Positions 1 to 10,734 of a DNA stretch of 35,374 bases are shown piece after piece. Numbering within the stretch: the stretch's first letter is position 1; each line of letters opens with the position of its first letter. The position numbers were made by a program, and so were the translations under genes. The stretch comes from Prorocentrum cordatum (Eukaryota > Sar > Dinophyceae > Prorocentrales > Prorocentraceae), in assembly GCA_963575745.1 (NCBI GenBank), contig CAUYUJ010018066.1:180001-215374 (forward strand), written 5' to 3'. The notes beneath the pieces are model-generated. The model saw only the letters and a list, made by a program, of their open reading frames with translations. It searched no databases and was not told where the DNA came from.

Positions 1-535
1 ATTTATGACCTTGAAGCTTCATAAGTAACAATGGTTTCACAGATGGAGGGCGGGTCGTTTGCAAAATGTGGCTCTCGCCTCAGCGATGCGCGCACTCTTA
101 AACATTTGCAAGAGTTTCACGGATTGAGGGCGGGTCGTTTTCAAAATGTGGCTCTCGCCTTAGCGCCGCGCACATTCTTTTTTACAAAAACTGCAAGAGT
201 TTCACGAATTGGGGGTGGGTCGCTTTCAAAATGTGGCTCTCGCCCCAGCGCCGCGCACACTCGTTTTTAACATTTGCAGGAGCTTCACGGATTGAGGGCG
301 GGCCGTTTTCAAAATGTGGCTCTCGCTTTAGCGCCGCGCACATTCGTTTTGACAAAAATTACAAGATTTCACGGAGTCAAGGCGGGTCGTTTTCAACATG
401 TGGCTCTCGCCTGAGCGCCGCGCACACTCGTTTTGAAATTTTGCAGAATGTCACGGATTCAGGGCGGTTCTTTTTCAAACTGTGGTTCTCGCCCTACGTG
501 CACATTCGTTTTCAAACTTTGCAAGAGTTCCACGG
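1..535. repeat. ~83-bp satellite array, copy 1
   Basis: About six imperfect tandem units of 81-84 bp. Each carries GGGCGGGTCG, a TTTTCAAAATGTGGCTCTCG-like stretch and a GCGCCGCGCACATTCG stretch; the GGGCGGGTCG marks fall near 45, 126, 211, 295, 376 and 460. The same family recurs at 26995-27870. Both arrays start after almost the same sequence (ATTTATGACCTTGAAGCT here, ATTTATGAACCTGAAGCT there), so the left edge is conserved, not random. Short open frames across the units only reflect unit length and are not genes. Function is unknown. Confidence 0.9.
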
Positions 536-835
536 ATTCCCATGATCAACGTACCAGAAATCTTGTTGTGGCAGGGTTCAGGATTATGCTGGTGCAACAA
601 TTATGTTGACTCGCGGTGCTGAACTCAGGAAATAGCGTTCTGGCACGATTCTGGGCCGTCAGGACGCAGCATGCGTGGCGTTGGAATCCAAAGAACAATG
701 TTTTGGTATGATTCAGGATCTTCAGACGGTTGTCTTTCAACGAAGCAATTCGCTCAATGGAAATGAACCGCTGTATGGGGCCTATGAAGAGGGAACTTGG
801 AGCGAGGGTTAATTTCAACATCGTTGAGGATCCCT
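536..835. other. Spacer without recognisable gene
   Basis: This stretch lies between the satellite and the pyrimidine tract that precedes LINE-A. Its base composition is balanced and it holds only short open frames with no recognisable domain. A loose internal similarity (GGTTCAGGATT, CGATTCTGGGCC, TGATTCAGGATC at roughly 60-70 nt spacing) hints at old tandem duplication. It may be the 5' untranslated part of LINE-A or unrelated sequence. Confidence 0.5.
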
Positions 836-839
836 GGGT

Positions 840-1318
840 TTACGCTGGTCCTTCTCCTCCTCCTCAGCCACCGCCTCCTCCCTCCGCCGCCGCCGCCGCC
901 GCGGCCGCCTCCGCCTCCGCCTCCGCCTCCGGTTCCGCCTCCGCCTCCGCCGCCGCCGCCTCCTTCTCCTCCTTTTCTTCCTCCTTTTCCTCCTCCTCTA
1001 CCTCCTCCTCCTCCTCCTCCTCCTCTTCTTCCCCCTCCTCCTCTTCCTCGTCCTCCTCCTCTTCCCCATCTGCGTCCTCATGTTCCGCCTCCTCCTCCTC
1101 CTCCTGCGCCTCCTCCTCTAGGTTTTCCTCCGCCGCCTCCTCCTCCTCCTCCTCCTCCTCCTCCTCCTGCGCCTCCTCCTCCTCGTCCTCCTCCTCGTCG
1201 TCGTCCTCTTCCTCCGCCTCCTCCTCCTCCTCGTCCTCCTCCTCCTCCTTCTTCTGCTCCTCCTCCTCCTCCTCCTCCTCCTCCTCCTCCTCCTCCTTCT
1301 TCCCTGCTCCCTCCTCCC
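840..1318. repeat. TCC/CCT pyrimidine microsatellite
   Basis: About 480 bp of nearly pure pyrimidine on the + strand, mostly (TCC)n with scattered GCC, TTC and GTC triplets. It reads open in several frames as poly-Ser, poly-Pro or, on the other strand, poly-Gly/Arg, so the long open frames here are artefacts. A C/CCT tract also precedes the conserved part of LINE-B (7806-7862). The tract may therefore belong to the 5' regions of these elements. Confidence 0.9.
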
Positions 1319-1456
1319 GCCCTCAAGCTCTGGCTCGGAAGTCCCATTGTGGCGATCCTTCAATCCAGGCCCTCGCTTCCACGAAGCGCTCGAAGGGGCA
1401 CCGAGGCCACAGTCCATCTCCTCGGTGGCCGTCTTCTCGGTGGCGAAGAGGGCATC

Positions 1457-1672
1457 ATGCCGTCCAGGCCCTGGAGCACGTGCAAGGGCTGCGGGCGGCA
1501 CGGGTGCAACGACGTGCTCGCGGCTGCCGATCGATGGTGCGCCAAGTGCAATCGGAGGGTAAAACTCTATGTCGGAAGGAGGACGGCCAGGTTAAGGACA
1601 GCGCAGGAGGCGGCGTTGTCATCGTCCCAGCATCCCAGCCAGATCAGGTTTCTGTTCTGGAGAAAGCTCTGA
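1457..1672 (+). pseudogene. LINE-A N-terminal Cys-motif segment (fragment)
   Basis: This frame encodes a ~70-residue fragment with CKGCGRHGC followed by WCAKCNRR, a CxxC...CxxC pattern that could bind zinc. It then runs into basic residues and stops at 1672. The matching place in LINE-B (8061-8200) has CARC...NCRCKRG, so a Cys-rich knuckle at the element's N-terminus is shared. Such knuckles in LINE ORF1 regions usually bind nucleic acid; that role is inferred. The long Pro-rich frame upstream of 1457 is microsatellite and was left out. The next segment, from 1722, lies in another frame. Confidence 0.55.
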
Positions 1673-1721
1673 AGTCGCCGACGACCCGCTGCTCAAACGC
1701 TCCCTCGCGGCCCAGATCAAA

Positions 1722-2393
1722 GTGCTCAAAGACGTGGCTAAAGATGTCGCTACCTTAGCCCCAGAGGATGCGTTGACCAAGGCCAACGGCGCAGTTCGAG
1801 ATGCGACGCTGAAACCGGATCAAGCCATATCAGCACTCACGCGCCGTCGGCTGAACTTGGCCAAGGCAGAGGAGCGCGAGGCGCAGGCAGTTTACAACTT
1901 GGCGGCCGCCGAGGCCGTCAAGCGCTTGGCTACAGATGCGCTCGGCAGGAAGATGGGAGTCATCCCCGTTGGGCCGCCTACCGCCTCCGAGAAGAGAGAC
2001 ATTCTCTTCTCCATCCAGTGGGGCGAGATGTTCTTCGACGAGAGCGATGACATGGAGACAGATGAATCGGAAAATGTGGATCTACGGAAGCTCAAACATG
2101 ATTCAGTTGCAGCACGTGGTCAGTTTCAGTCCGAGAACACGCAAGATGCGCAGTGGTTGGAGAGGGCCAGGGAGCTCCAGGTCCAGATCACCACCAGCAT
2201 GGCCAAGAAGCGTCTCGGTCCAGGTGGTGAAGCCACAGCACCAGTCGCGCCTGCCGCGGAGCCCGCGGCCGCCGCCCCAGACGGCGAGCCACCCGCAGGC
2301 GCAGCTGCAAGCGAGGCGGCAGCCGACGGCGGCGGCGGCGGCAGCAACGAGGACCGCTTCAAGGCCGCGGCGGCCCGGCTCAGCGCAGCCTAG
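1722..2393 (+). pseudogene. LINE-A ORF1-like coiled-coil segment
   Basis: A 223-residue open stretch. Residues ~1-80 are rich in Ala, Leu, Lys and Glu in a coiled-coil-like pattern. An acidic segment follows (FFDESDDMETDESENVD), then a basic MAKKRLGPGG motif and an Ala/Pro/Gly-rich tail. LINE-B has a matching layout ending in MAKKRKGTNG (near 8844), which supports a real ancestral protein. It probably corresponds to the RNA-binding, oligomerising part of a LINE. It is open from 1722 to a TAG at 2391, but the Cys motif upstream and endonuclease downstream are in other frames, so it is a remnant and not an intact gene. Confidence 0.6.
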
Positions 2394-2619
2394 CAGGCGG
2401 CGGCGCAAGCGGCTGCCGAGGCGGCCTAGAGCGCCAATCAGAGCGCGAGCAGGGGCTCGGGCCAGCGCTCGTCAACCGGTGGGGGCGAGCCTTTCGAGAC
2501 CAGCTCTACCCCCTCAGCCAGCTCAGGTCTCAGTTCAGGGCTGGGCAGTCCACGTGCTTCTCCGCCCGGGAGCCCTCCTGATTGTGGCGCGCTGCAGCCT
2601 GTCACTCGGGACAGATATT

Positions 2620-3410
2620 CGGGGTCCAAGATGGAATTGGACGCATTCCTGCTCTTCGGCAACGCCGCGGTCATGGGCGGGCAGGCGTGGGACTTCATCG
2701 CAGGTCCAGCGTGCGCTCCGTTTCGCTTATTCTCGTAAGTCGAGACTCACATCGAGTCGGCCAGCGACTTTGCGCGCTGGAAGGGCCAGGCATCCAGCGC
2801 GCGCCTGAAACTAATAGACAACCCAGCTAGGCCCACGGGGAACGAGCAGTCCGAGGCCATGAAGGACAGGCCCAGCGAAGGGAGTGGATCTTGCGTCGTC
2901 AGCACCTCCAGCTTCAGCGGCTGGGCGACTCCGGCGCGGTCACTGGGGACTTGTGCACCCCATGGACATCTTCCAATGATGGCTTCTTGGCGGGCATCAT
3001 CCACATGCGCGGCTACTTGGTAGTCGCGATCAACTTATACGGTTTCTGCTCTGAGAGGGACTCGGTGGCAGGAACTTGCTCCGCCTCGCCAAATCAGGCG
3101 CACTCGTTTCACAACTTCGGTTGCTGTGGCTCGTCGTCGGCGATTTCAATTTCGACCCGATCGCACTGGTTGACAAAGTCTTCGTCGAGAAGGTCGGGGC
3201 CGTCATCTTCACTCCTGATATCGAGCATGCCTGCGCCTCGGGCAAGGGCCGCAAGTTGGACTGCGTCATGGCCAGCTACCCGCGTGCGCCCTACATAGTT
3301 CAAGTGCCGGCGGTTCTTGCGATTCCTTGACGGCCGCGCTGCGGCGTTGCTACTGCGTCTACGAAACTCGGGTTGCCAGGTCCCACGTCGCGAACTCGTC
3401 GCGGCTGCTC
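2620..3410 (+). pseudogene. LINE-A endonuclease (EEP/APE-like) remnant
   Basis: Pieces of an exonuclease-endonuclease-phosphatase domain lie in changing frames. Near 2640-2700 is MGGQAWDFIAGPACAPF, typical of the domain's start. Near 2935-3055 is a stretch ending in YLVVAINLYGF, a likely core beta strand. At 3076-3330 is LVVGDFNFDP, with the catalytic Asp and Asn of the GDFN motif, followed by GKGRKLDCVMAS, the position of the later LDY/LDH-type motif. In intact elements this domain nicks target DNA for target-primed reverse transcription. At least two frame changes inside the domain make this copy inactive. GDFN also survives in LINE-B. Confidence 0.75.
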
Positions 3411-3486
3411 GGCTTCCTGAGGTTCCGCGACCGCGGGCTCTACCTGCGCCGGGCTCAAATCCAGCAGGGCCAAGGCGCAGCGCGCC

Positions 3487-3915
3487 GTGGCCAATCGGCA
3501 CGCTCGGGGCAAGCAGCAGGAGGCAGTCGAGAAGATGTCCGGGGGCATCGACACTTCATCTCCTGAGCCGAGCCAAGGAAGAGCCGTGGTCCAGGATCAA
3601 GAGCACCCTGATGAGGTTGCGATTGGGCCTGCTGTTTCTCGCGCCGCAAAGTCTTTCGGAGCAGAGTGTGAGCCTGATAGCGATTCTGAATATTACGTGC
3701 CAGCGGAGTTTTTCGATTCACCCGCGGCTGCCGCCGCCGCCGACGACTGCCCTGTCGCGCGGCCCGAAGATGCTGCGCAAATCGGTGCTTCTGAGCCTGT
3801 CAGTACGCCTGTCAGCCCGTCGGGCGGCGTCGAGGCCCGCCTGCAGCGCGCGTGCACTCGTCTTCGGGGATGCCGGGGGGCCCAGCTTCAAAACCCCGAC
3901 CCCATCGGCAGCTAG
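3487..3915 (+). pseudogene. LINE-A linker segment between endonuclease and RT
   Basis: A 142-residue open stretch that starts with basic residues (ANRHARGKQQEAVEKM), likely the endonuclease C-terminus, and becomes acidic and Ala/Pro-rich (ECEPDSDSEYYVPAEFFD). No catalytic motif is visible. Its place between endonuclease and reverse transcriptase fits the variable linker of one long LINE polyprotein. LINE-B has a Pro/Ser-rich low-complexity stretch here instead (10320-10730). From 3916 to 4539 only short broken frames are seen, probably more linker with frameshifts. Confidence 0.5.
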
Positions 3916-4539
3916 TTGGTAGTCTCCTCCTCCCTCCTTACAAGTGCCTCCTGACCTTTGGGCTTCGTGTCGGACGCAGGTCGGGCATTCTGCGTCGCCT
4001 CAGCAGTCGGAGGCGCGGCCCGTCATAGCGAACTCATCCGATTATGCAATGGAAGGTCCACATATTCGTCGCCCAGGGGCCATGCGCTCGTCTTGGGTTC
4101 AGACCTTGGAGGAGCCCATTGTTCAGCATCATGACGTCTCTTTTCCTGGATCTGTTTCTCGGAGCCGAAATCCGTCTTTCACCATCTCGGAAGTCAAGGC
4201 GTCAGTTAGGGTGCGAGAGCAGCCTCTTCACGATCAAGTTGCGTCTTGGCGGGGTCGACTCGCCGCAGTTTTATAGGTCGGCTGCATCTTCGCCGCCCCC
4301 GCAAGAACGGGCCAGTTCAGCAGCGGCAGTTGTGTCTAACCTGTGCCGCTCTTGCCGGCGATCAGCCTGAAGCCGCGCGCGTTCCGCCGGCCAGTTTGGA
4401 GAATGTGGTTGAGGCATCTTGGAGTCAGTGGTAGGTCAAGCTTCTCGGGACTAGCAGCATTTCCCCGGGGGGACCTCAACCGCGTGGCTGTCGCGGCCAC
4501 GCGCGTGGCAGAGCTAGGAGGCGTGCTCTTGGGAGTTAT

Positions 4540-6245
4540 TTGAAGGAGCTTAGGGATTTGATTTCTACAGCTGAAGCCCCTGGGACCCCCCGCAAGGCGC
4601 TCGAGAAAGCGCCTCCTGTCCCCGATGGTCCTGGTGCCAACAACCAGGCTTTATTACAACCTATTCATATAGAATATGGGAAAGCTAAGAAATGGCATGC
4701 ATTGCGGCGGCCGGAGCCTCTCGACCTCGACCGCGCGCGCTGCGTTGCTGCTGGCATCCGCGACGCTTTGTGGGTTGAGCAGCTTGAGCCGCCCGAGCCC
4801 GAGCGAGTTCGGCGCGACCTGCATGCTATGAAACCCAAAGCAGGACTCGGGGTGGACCGACTCGCCCCCCTCGACATGGGCCGATTGCCGCCGGCAGGGC
4901 TCGCCGAACTCACGGCCCTTTTGAATGCCTGTGAAGAATGCTTGCCTCGGCCGCGGCAAACCCCCTCAGCGGCGGGGGGACTTTTAGAAGGGAAAACGGA
5001 GGGGGGACAGGGTGATGGGTCTCATCTCTATGTTCTCCAAGACTTGGCCCCTTGCCTGCGATGGCAGCGCGCGTTCTCGGCCCCGGGGCTCCGAGCCCGT
5101 CTGGGGCGCGGCCATCGCGGGGAACTCCGCGTTCCGAACCTATGATTTTGCGAATCCTCCACAATGAATCGCTGTTTCGTCTAGGCATGTCGCTCGGGGG
5201 TGGCCTCGTCGACACTCAGGATTTCTGCGATGAGATGCAGTGGGGGCCCTGGCCAGTTCGGCGCTTCGCATTGGATATCCTCCTGTCGTGCTCTTCATGG
5301 AGCTCCAGATGTGCCTGGCACCCCGCGCGGTCGCTCAGTTGGGCTCTTGCTCCGAGGCCTTTCAGGCGACCCAACATATGCTTCAGAGACTGCGTGGCGG
5401 GGCCCGGCTTGGGAGGCGCATGGCGCGCTGCATGCTTCAGGGGCTAACTGCGGCTACCCCCGACATGTCTTCCAGGATGCGGGGCGACGATCCTACTCTA
5501 CACACTTCTGGTCCCAGGAAGGCCGCGCGTGACAACTTGCGTCGCGGAGCGCTGGCCGCTTGCCAAAAGCTGCAAGGGCGCGGCCCCCCCGTCTCGGAGA
5601 CAAGCAACACCCTTCGCTCTAGCGTTGCCGACAGTGAGGCCGCTGTTGCTCGCCTTCGTCGTCGGGGTTTCAAGCTTCAGAGCGGCCGTCGAGCGCGTCT
5701 GCAAGGAGCGGGCCTTGGAGCGGGGCGCGTTGCCGGAGCGACTCGAACCAAACGTCGCCAGAAAACAAAAAAACATGAATGCCCGCATTTGCATGTTCGC
5801 TCCTGCCCCTGGCAAATATCCTCGCACGGGCACGATTGAACGAGCTGGGGCGCAATCGGCAGGCGCATGCGGGCATCGGGTCCACGGTGATTTCGGTGAT
5901 TTTCGCCCGCAGCGCAGGCGACGTCTAGGGCGCGTCTTATCTTCGGGCACTCGGGGGAGACGTCTTACTGCGGTTCTGGACCTCAGAGCAAACGGTCATG
6001 ATCCAGGGCGCAAGCTTCCACGGGAATGCCTGCAGCTGTGGCTCCGCACTTGGATGCAAGAGCCAGCCGTTCGCTCCGCTGTTCGCGCGGCGTGGCCGCG
6101 CATCGTATCACAGTTTCGTCAACTTGCCGCGCGGCAGGTAGCCCGAACTGCGCGCGGGCCAGTTTCGGCAGTTGTCGCCTATCTTCTCGAGTTTGGTTGG
6201 GACCCAGTCTCGCCGAGCGAATGGCATGCCCCCCCCCGGGGATGA
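4540..6245 (+). pseudogene. LINE-A reverse transcriptase and connection segment
   Basis: The frame opened at 4540 carries LHAMKPKAGLGVDRLAPLDM, the N-terminal finger motif also seen in LINE-B as LHAMKAPAGQGIDRLFLLD. After GGLLEGKTEGG the frame slips near 5000; the continuation (GLISMFSKTWP, then GNSAFR) is in the +1 frame. The palm appears as GGLVDTQDFCDEMQW, then FMELQMCLAPR in a third frame, and MRGDDPTLHTSG near 5477, where RGDD replaces the usual (Y/F)xDD but keeps both Asp. A thumb-like VADSEAAVARLRRRGFKLQS follows, and a Trp-rich connection (AAWPRIVSQFRQLAARQ) runs to 6245. With at least three frame changes it is dead. Residues near 5700-5780 also slip frame. Confidence 0.8.
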
Positions 6246-6419
6246 AGGGCCAGGTGCAATTTGGACGTCCCCCGATGAGGTTGCACCGCGTTCTGAAGAT
6301 ATCCGCGGGGTAATCATTATCACAGGCGTGTTTCGAAGTCTCTGGTCGAGGCTCCGAAGCTCGGCGCTAGGCTCGCGGAGACGCTGTTTGCCATTGCTGC
6401 AGGCGGTACTTGGCCGCGG

Positions 6420-7220
6420 TCCCGGGTCAAGCAGGAGACTGAGGCCGAGGACAGCGAGATTTGCCAGAGGTGCGGCGAGGGGCCCGAGACGCCTCCACAT
6501 CGAAGGTGGACTTGCCCATGCAACGCAGGCAGCGCAATATCGGGAAGGGCTGTCTCGGGCCAGGACTCTGAGTCTTGCTTCTGGTACCGTGGGATAATTC
6601 CAGCCCCGTGGACCAGGGCCCAGCCCCCCCCTTCAAATTGATCTTGGAAGCTTTATCACGACGCGGGCGACTTTCCCACGGCAGGAGGCGTGGGCCACGG
6701 GCCTCCTGAAGATCCACTGGTGGTCTTCGGAAATGCAAGCGGAGGCGAAAATAGTCGCGACCCTGAGCTTCGGCGCGTCGTCGCCGCTTGCGCTCTTTCG
6801 AGCTTGAGCCGCCATGCTGTTCGAGCCGCTGTTTCCGGGAGGCTGCCTGGCCCCGTGCGAACCGTTCCTTGCGGGGGACTCTGGGGCCTCCAGGTGGGCA
6901 TCGAGGTGTCCGGCGGTAACCTCGCATGCGTCGCCGACAACAGAGGGGCCATCGGCGGGCGGTTCAATAAATGGTTTTCGGCCCCGACGGGGCCCACTCA
7001 GGTCGCGCGGGGGCACATCGGAGTTGCTCTCGAGGGTCGCGATGCGTCGCGGGCCGCCGTCTTGCCGGCGCCCCCTCACCACGAGGCCTCTTCAGCGGCG
7101 GCGTCTTCTCTCCTTGAATGGGCGTTCGTGGGGGATCAGGCGGTAGATGAATATGCCCGCGTCGCTGCGTTGGAAGCTCGCGTCAGTCTCTCGGCCCGCG
7201 CCAAAATCGCGCAAGCAGAA
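6420..7220 (+). pseudogene. LINE-A Cys tail and RNase H-like segment
   Basis: Near 6456 one frame reads CQRCGEGPETPPHRRWTCPC, a Cys/His tail common before RNase H in these LINEs. The 6690-7210 frame reads VVFGNASGGENSRDPELRR, then VRTVPCGGLWGLQVG, then CVADNRGAIGG, then FVGDQAVDEYARVAA. These match the four conserved blocks of RNase HI. The first Asp is replaced in the GNASGG block and the Glu of the usual P-x-A-E-L block is Gly; the Asp of VADN and of VDEYA remain. It is therefore RNase H by layout but catalytically dead. The role in intact elements is removal of the RNA strand after reverse transcription. Positions 7220-7680 hold only broken frames and a G9 run, likely the 3' part. Confidence 0.65.
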
Positions 7221-7805
7221 AGGGGCGCAACGTTGGCCCGCAGGCGCCCTGCGCTGGAAGCAGTCGGCGCGGCGCCCCCCGGGCCTCGCCCCGCGAATTC
7301 AAAGCAGGCGCGGCGCCCTTTCCCCTCTCTCCCCCTGCGTGGTTTCGGCATTTGGGACGGCCCGCGTTCTTGTCGAATCCTCGAGGCGACGCGTGCGACG
7401 TCTCAGTTGCTCGTCTGCCGACGCTGCTACCCGATGGCGTCGGAGCCCGCGCTGCCCCCCTGCATCGGTCGACCCTGTCTTTCATAAGCTGCCGAGGGGT
7501 CGACAGTTGCAGATAGGGGGGGGGGGCTGGGTCCGCGAATCCCGCGAAATTGTACATCATGCGTCTTTGAAGCGTTGGATCTGCAAGAGGCGCGGCTCAT
7601 TCGCTAGTCAGCAGTTGAGGCCGGCGCTGGCCAAGTCGCGCGATCAGCCTCTGACCGACGCTCGCAGATTATAGATTCAGAGATTTCATGATGGGCTCTG
7701 GCCCAGCGATCAGGGTGGGCCCTCGAACCGAGCGAAGCCCTCGCAGTTCGGGCCTGGCTCGTTGTCGTCTGTCGCTTAATCGCACCGCGGCGGGGCCGAT
7801 TCCGA

Positions 7806-7862
7806 TTCCGAATCCCTCCTCCCTCCCCCCCTCCCCCTCCTCCCCCCCCCCCCCCCCCCTCC
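7806..7862. repeat. C-rich pyrimidine tract
   Basis: Nearly pure C/T on the + strand (CCCTCC units, then a long C run near 7844-7858). It sits at the presumed 5' part of LINE-B, as the TCC tract does for LINE-A. The exact C-run length is a likely sequencing or assembly weak point. Confidence 0.85.
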
Positions 7863-8060
7863 TAGGTGGCTTAGCGGCGCAGTGGGTTCCCGCCCCGCCC
7901 GCGCGCCTGAGCTCCCAGCGCCGCGCGCGCGAGAGCGATCCAGGACGGGCGCGCCACGGTCGGCGTCGGCGAGCCAGGCGCGAGCGCGCCGAGGCGCGCC
8001 GTCGCTTGCAGGAGGCCGGGGGCATCTCGCCTGGAGGCCCACCGCGGGCGCGCTGCCCCG

Positions 8061-9230
8061 ATGGCCAAGGGCGGGACAAATGGTGCTTGCGCGCGATGCC
8101 CGAAGCGCTCGGTCTGCGAGTGGAATTCGATTCTTGCGCAACGGAACTGCAGGTGCAAGCGCGGGGTCACGCTGGAGCCCCGCAAGAAGAAACCTCCCAA
8201 CGGCATGGGCGCGGGAGGGATCGGGCCGAGCTCGCTCTCAGCTTGCCCGCCGCAGGCGCGACCCTGCAGGGCCCCGCGGCAATCGCCCGGCAGGCGGCGC
8301 AGGCGGCGCCCGACCCCGCGACCCAGCTGGCGCTGCAGGCGGCGCGGGCGCAACAAGCACCCCAGGCGCCGAAGGTAGCCGTCTCGGCAGGGGGGGGCTT
8401 CCCGCAAGGCGGAGGTGGCCTGGCGCGACGCCAACTCGAAGCACGACGCGGCGGTCAAGGCCGCGGAGCGCGCGGCTATGCAGCTGGCGCAGGCGCAACA
8501 GCGGGGGGAGGGGGCCGCCCGCATGTCGGCACGGGCTGAGCTCGCCAGGAGGACGGCGGCGAGGGCCCTGGCTGCCGAGGCAGGCCTTGCAACGCCAGCC
8601 CCATCCTAGCCTGGGGGCGCGGGCAAGGAAGCCGGGGGCCTCAGATTCGACGCGGCATGGGGCAAATCCTTCTTCGAAGCGCTTCGGGGCGGCGCCCTGG
8701 AGTGCGAGGGCGCGGAGAAGCAGGGGTCGCCCCGGCTCGAGAAGGACCCGGTCGCGGCCAAGTCCTACCTCGGCGAGACGGGCAACAAGGCGCGCGAGTG
8801 GCATCCGGACATGGAGGCTTCGAAGAGCGAGCTGTCCACGAGGATGGCCAAGAAGCGCAAGGGCACCAACGGCGCGCCGCAGGCGGCGGGCGTTCCAGGC
8901 GCCAGCGAGGGCGCAGCCGCACCGCCGACGGTTGCGGCGGCGCCCAGGGCGTCAGATACGGCGGCGGAGGAGTCGGCGACGGCGACCCAGGAGCGCGTGG
9001 ATGCCGAGACGCTCGCATCCGCTGTGCCAAGGCGGCGGCGATGGCAGCGGCAGCCGCTGCCGCCCAGGCCTCGCAGGCGGCCCAGGGGGCAGCGGCCGAG
9101 GGCGGCGGGCGCGGCGCGGCAGCGGCCAGCGCGCGAGGCCTCGAGGCCCGTGCGGCGCCCCTTCCTCGGCAGCACGGGTTGGCAGGGGCCGCGGCCTCAG
9201 CGCCCCCTCTGCCGACGCTGACGCGCGCGC
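8061..9230 (+). pseudogene. LINE-B ORF1-like segment (Cys motif and coiled coil)
   Basis: The frame from 8061 begins with a Cys-rich stretch (CARCPKRSVC, then NCRCKRG) like LINE-A's knuckle. Near 8415-8607 another frame encodes AAVKAAERAAMQLAQAQQRG, an Ala/Gln/Lys coiled-coil-like stretch. From about 8640 a further stretch (RFDAAWGKSFFEALRGG) parallels the FSIQWGEMFFDE stretch of LINE-A, and MAKKRKGTNG (8844) parallels MAKKRLGPGG. The tail is Ala/Pro-rich with runs of RRRR. Presumed role is nucleic-acid binding and oligomerisation in an intact element. The pieces lie in three frames, so no full protein is encoded. Confidence 0.6.
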
Positions 9231-9394
9231 CGTTGGCGCGAGGGGACTTTCTCCATCTTCGTCGGCCACGTGCGCGGCGGCGGCAACGGCGGCTGCGGGG
9301 GCGCCGGGTGGGCCAGGAGCTGAGCGGCCTCAGCTTGGTCCGCGCGGCTCGCCTGAAGTCGACGCTGCAGCGGCATCCGCGCCTTCCTCGTCGT

Positions 9395-10116
9395 CGGCTG
9401 ACTACGAAGCGGTGCAAATATTTCTCTCGAGCATTACCTTTCCTGGTCGGAAGGCACGGGATTACCTGGTGCATCTTGCTGACAGTCGAGTTGTTTACAG
9501 CACAGTGCTGTATGCGAGACGCACGCTGGAACGTCTTCGATCATCATGTGGAGCAAGTCAGCACGCCAACATTTCACTTCAACCCAATGCTGCTCGAGCC
9601 ACGGGGACTCAGCGCCGCGCCGAGTCAGGCAAGCTTCGGGCGACGGAGGGCGGAGAGATGTCTCTGTCGCAGGGCCATGGGGAAGCGCGCGGCTCGCGCG
9701 GCGTTCGCTTTGGGGAGCTGCGCGCAGATGGACAGAAGCAGCTGGGCGGGTTCTTGCCAGTTGTGGCCCGCCAGCAGGGCTATAGCATTGTGACCGTTGT
9801 CTTCAACGGTAGGTGTAGCCTTGGCATGCGCGCTGAAAACTTCGCCGGAATCGCTCGGCTCGGCACTGTTTTGCAGGCCCTTCAACTCCCTTGGATTGCC
9901 CGGGGCGATTTTAATGTTCTCTCGCCCGAGCTTCAGCGCGTCGGCTTCCCGTCTACAATCGGGGGTCAGCGCTGCAAGTTCCAGTCGAGGGCGCGCGCGT
10001 CGGAGCCAACGGAGCGCCTTGCGCCGACTATGCTTGAGATTCTAGAGCGGCTTATCCATGCGTCTTGGGGCCCCAGGCTATCCGGGGCGCCCCATGGGCG
10101 CCGCGTCGCGGGTTAG
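9395..10116 (+). pseudogene. LINE-B endonuclease (EEP/APE-like) segment
   Basis: One frame stays open through the whole domain. It starts around SADYEAVQIFLSS and contains GYSIVTVVFNGRCSLGMRA, then GTVLQALQLPWIARGDFNVL, where GDFN carries the catalytic Asp and Asn. It ends at 10116 after SGAPHGRRVAG. Strand-then-GDFN spacing matches LINE endonucleases. The later Asp/His block was not clearly found before the stop, so the C-terminal third is probably lost or frame-shifted. The upstream part of this very long frame (7882-9390) is mostly out-of-frame low-complexity sequence and was excluded. From 10117 to 10734 only low-complexity and Pro-rich linker is seen. Confidence 0.7.
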
Positions 10117-10498
10117 TTTTGCAGCTCAGAGGGGCGGGTGAAGAGCTGGTAACCCGCTCGCTCATCTTGCCTCGGCGTCAGGCCCAAGTCTCTCGCCCCC
10201 GGCAGCGGGGGGCCCCTGGCTCGAAGTCTTCCGGGGCGCGTCGGTCGCAGGCGGTGCGCCGGAGTCTTGCTCGCGAGAAAAACCATTAGATCGTGCCTCT
10301 GAACTGGTCGGGGATTTGCTTGAAGACTCGAAGGCCCGTCAGACTGTCGCTCCTGCCCAGGGCGCAGGAGGCGGGGGCGCGCCTCCTGAGACGCCCCCGG
10401 GCGACCCCGAGTTGCGGGAAGGGTGTCGCGTTGGATTCCGGGGCGACGAGGTGGGTCCTTGGGCCGAGGAGCCCAATTTTGAAGCGCCCCTTCCGTCC

Positions 10499-10668
10499 AC
10501 CCCTCTCCTCCTCCTCCTCCTCCTCCTCCTCCTCCTCCCTCCTCCCCCTCCTCCCCCTCCTCCCTCTCCTCCTCCCCCTCCCCCTCCTCCTCCTCCTCCT
10601 CCCCTCCCCCCCCCCCCCCCCAACTCCCCCTTCTCCTCGCCCCCCCCCCCCCCCCCCCCTCCATCTCT
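10499..10668. repeat. CCT/C pyrimidine microsatellite
   Basis: (CTC)n/(CCT)n grading into C-only runs on the + strand, inside the linker between endonuclease and reverse transcriptase of LINE-B. It is open in several frames as poly-Leu or poly-Pro, which is an artefact of the repeat. Run lengths of pure C are uncertain in any assembly. Confidence 0.9.
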
Positions 10669-10734
10669 AATGGGGCGGCGTCGCCCGGTGATTCTGCCCC
10701 TGGGCAGGTCTCGCGCAGCGTAGGGGGCGCCCCT

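Larger units (their letters stand above)
1340..7680 (+). mobile_element. LINE-A: decayed non-LTR retrotransposon (APE type with RNase H)
   Basis: In order on the + strand: a CxxC...CxxC motif (near 1475-1550), a coiled-coil ORF1-like segment (1722-2393), an endonuclease segment with GDFN (near 3139), an acidic linker, reverse transcriptase (4540-5840), a connection segment (to 6245), a CxxC-rich tail (near 6456-6515) and an RNase H-like segment (6660-7200). This order is that of APE-type LINEs that also carry RNase H. The reading frame changes many times and has stops, so the copy is dead. LINE-B follows directly on the same strand with the same order but quite different sequence, so they are separate insertions of related families. 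No target-site duplication or poly(A) tail was identified. The limits are estimates. Confidence 0.8.

Noticed and set aside
797-1455. Long Pro-rich and Ser-rich open frames
   Set aside because: They translate a TCC microsatellite in different phases; no non-repeat coding signal before 1457.
7882-9390. First part of a 744-codon + frame
   Set aside because: Arg/Ala/Pro-rich out-of-frame reading of GC-rich ORF1 sequence; only its end (9395-10116) matches an endonuclease.
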